This document shows positions 14,726 through 15,293 of a stretch of 15,293 nucleotides of DNA, one piece after another. The stretch lies in NCBI GenBank assembly GCA_021767525.1, contig JAASTF010000046.1, forward strand, positions 1-15,293, written 5' to 3'. A program made the translations under genes and the position numbers. The notes under the pieces are model-generated. The model was not told where the DNA came from, did not search any database, and worked only from the letters and a program-made list of their open reading frames with translations. The first letter of the stretch is position 1. Every line of letters starts with the position of its first letter. The DNA comes from Paracoccaceae bacterium. Lineage in GTDB: Bacteria > Pseudomonadota > Alphaproteobacteria > Rhodobacterales > Rhodobacteraceae.

Positions 14726-14743
14726 TGTAACTTTTAATTGACA
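14726..14743. promoter_or_regulatory. bchF: PpsR box 2, bchF side
   Basis: TGTAACTTTTAATTGACA is an exact TGT-N12-ACA site, with symmetry extended to AAGTGT/ACACTT. Its last six bases are the -35 of the bchF promoter. Confidence 0.85.
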
Positions 14744-14767
14744 CTTTGGCTTTCCCGCCGCTACGCT
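14738..14767 (+). promoter_or_regulatory. bchF: bchF promoter
   Basis: A perfect -35 TTGACA (14738-14743) is followed after 18 bases by TACGCT (14762-14767). That places the start near 14774, just before the ribosome site AAGGAGG (14779-14785). The -35 is embedded in PpsR box 2, the standard layout of PpsR-repressed pigment promoters. Confidence 0.65.
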
Positions 14768-14794
14768 TTGAACATGGCAAGGAGGGAATCGGCC

Positions 14795-15286
14795 ATGTCC
14801 ATGCATCATGGCAGCGAGGGGCCCGCCACGGGGCTGTACACACCCGAACAACGCGCGCGACGCGATGCTACGGTTTGGACCCTGGTGCAAGGTATCCTGG
14901 CGCCGCTGCAATTCCTGGTGTTCCTGGTGTCGCTGGCGCTGGTGATGCGCTACCTGTGGACGGGCGAGGGGTATTTCGCCGCCACGGTGTCGATCATCGT
15001 CAAGACCGGCGTGCTCTACACGATCATGGTGACTGGCGCGATCTGGGAAAAGATCGTGTTCGGCCAGTACCTGTTCGCGCCTGCCTTTTTCTGGGAAGAC
15101 GTGGTCAGCTTCGGCGTCATCGCGCTGCATACATTATACGTGTGGGCGGTCTGGACCGGCAGCTTCGGCCCGGTCGAGCAGATGGTGATCGCGCTGGCGG
15201 CCTATCTTGCCTATGTGATCAACGCCGGTCAGTTCCTGTGGAAACTGCGCATGGCCCGGCTGCAAGCCGAGGGGCAAGGCGCATGA
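14795..15286 (+). CDS. bchF: 3-vinyl bacteriochlorophyllide hydratase
   Basis: A 163-residue membrane protein that hydrates the C3 vinyl group of (bacterio)chlorophyllide to hydroxyethyl, a late step in bacteriochlorophyll a synthesis. The conserved blocks are YTPEQRARRDATVWTLVQ (15-32), GAIWEKIVFGQYLFAPAFFWED (81-102, the most conserved part) and INAGQFLWKLRMARLQ (142-157). Four hydrophobic helices lie at about 30-52, 62-82, 103-121 and 127-147. The start at 14795 follows AAGGAGG by 9 bases; a second ATG at 14801 is possible. The frame upstream to 14738 runs through the promoter and is not coding. The stop overlaps the next ATG (ATGA), pointing to a bchF-bchN operon. Confidence 0.97.
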   Translation: MSMHHGSEGPATGLYTPEQRARRDATVWTLVQGILAPLQFLVFLVSLALVMRYLWTGEGYFAATVSIIVKTGVLYTIMVTGAIWEKIVFGQYLFAPAFFWEDVVSFGVIALHTLYVWAVWTGSFGPVEQMVIALAAYLAYVINAGQFLWKLRMARLQAEGQGA

Positions 15287-15293
15287 AGGACGT
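15283..15293 (+). CDS. bchN: Start of next gene, probably bchN (partial)
   Basis: An ATG at 15283 overlaps the bchF stop as ATGA, and only 11 bases (Met-Lys-Asp) are inside the window. The bchF-bchN-bchB order of Rhodobacter clusters makes the light-independent protochlorophyllide reductase subunit N the expected product. This rests on gene order alone. Confidence 0.5.

Larger units (their letters stand above)
14485..14794. promoter_or_regulatory. Divergent ppaA-bchF regulatory region
   Basis: This 310-base stretch has no gene. It carries the start signals of two divergent photosynthesis units, with a PpsR box on each side (14582-14599 and 14726-14743). The centre (about 14636-14675) is strikingly AT-rich, with runs of T and the stretch TTATATATA. 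It may be bendable DNA between the two repressor sites, whose centres are 144 bases apart. I see no clear FNR box (TTGAT-N4-ATCAA). Confidence 0.75.

Noticed and set aside
1..15293. CRISPR arrays, insertion sequences, transposase or phage genes
   Set aside because: No evenly spaced repeats, terminal inverted repeats with transposase motifs or phage proteins were seen; the only repeats are the short ones listed.

Overview
The window is GC-rich DNA from an anoxygenic phototrophic alphaproteobacterium, most likely a Rhodobacteraceae / Roseobacter-group species. The main evidence is the right half, which carries one end of a photosynthesis gene cluster in the order known from Rhodobacter: idi-bchP-bch2-bchG-ppsR-ppaA on the minus strand, divergent from bchF-(bchN) on the plus strand. 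AhcY, the DUF2853 protein and the GNAT/HD pair also fit this group.

Left part (1-3588, minus strand): a tightly packed operon, read right to left. It encodes a KAS III/OleA-like condensing enzyme, an extended-SDR reductase (OleD-like), a metallo-beta-lactamase-fold hydrolase with lactonase-type ligands, and an adenylate-forming enzyme of the PaaK / F390-synthetase type that runs off the left edge. The set resembles the OleABCD long-chain condensation pathway, with the alpha/beta hydrolase (OleB) replaced by an MBL hydrolase. Its product is unknown, and I regard it as the best candidate here for an undescribed system. A probable promoter with a TGAAC-N3-GTTCA dyad over the predicted start site precedes it.

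Middle part (3702-7942): a tRNA-Thr(CGU) with encoded CCA and its own promoter, then an overlapping GNAT acetyltransferase / HD phosphohydrolase pair on the minus strand. On the plus strand follow ahcY with a strong terminator, a ketopantoate-reductase-family gene, and a small DUF2853 gene with a terminator.

Intergenic 7943-8256: besides the DUF2853 terminator, this gap holds a second intrinsic terminator with no assigned gene, a pair of CACGTG-containing 11-bp repeats, and a tandem 17-bp repeat that also forms a 9-bp inverted repeat of AT-rich arms.

Right part (8257-15293): idi supplies isoprenoid precursor balance, bchG attaches the isoprenoid alcohol to bacteriochlorophyllide, and bchP reduces it to phytyl. 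bch2 is a PucC-family membrane protein, bchF hydrates the 3-vinyl group, and bchN starts 11 bases before the window ends. PpsR (redox/light repressor, both redox cysteines present) and PpaA/AerR (B12-domain antirepressor) control the cluster. I find three exact TGT-N12-ACA PpsR boxes: two in the ppaA-bchF divergent region, each ending in a TTGACA -35 hexamer, and one directly in front of bchG, where a leaderless transcript is possible. No insertion sequence, CRISPR array or rRNA is visible.
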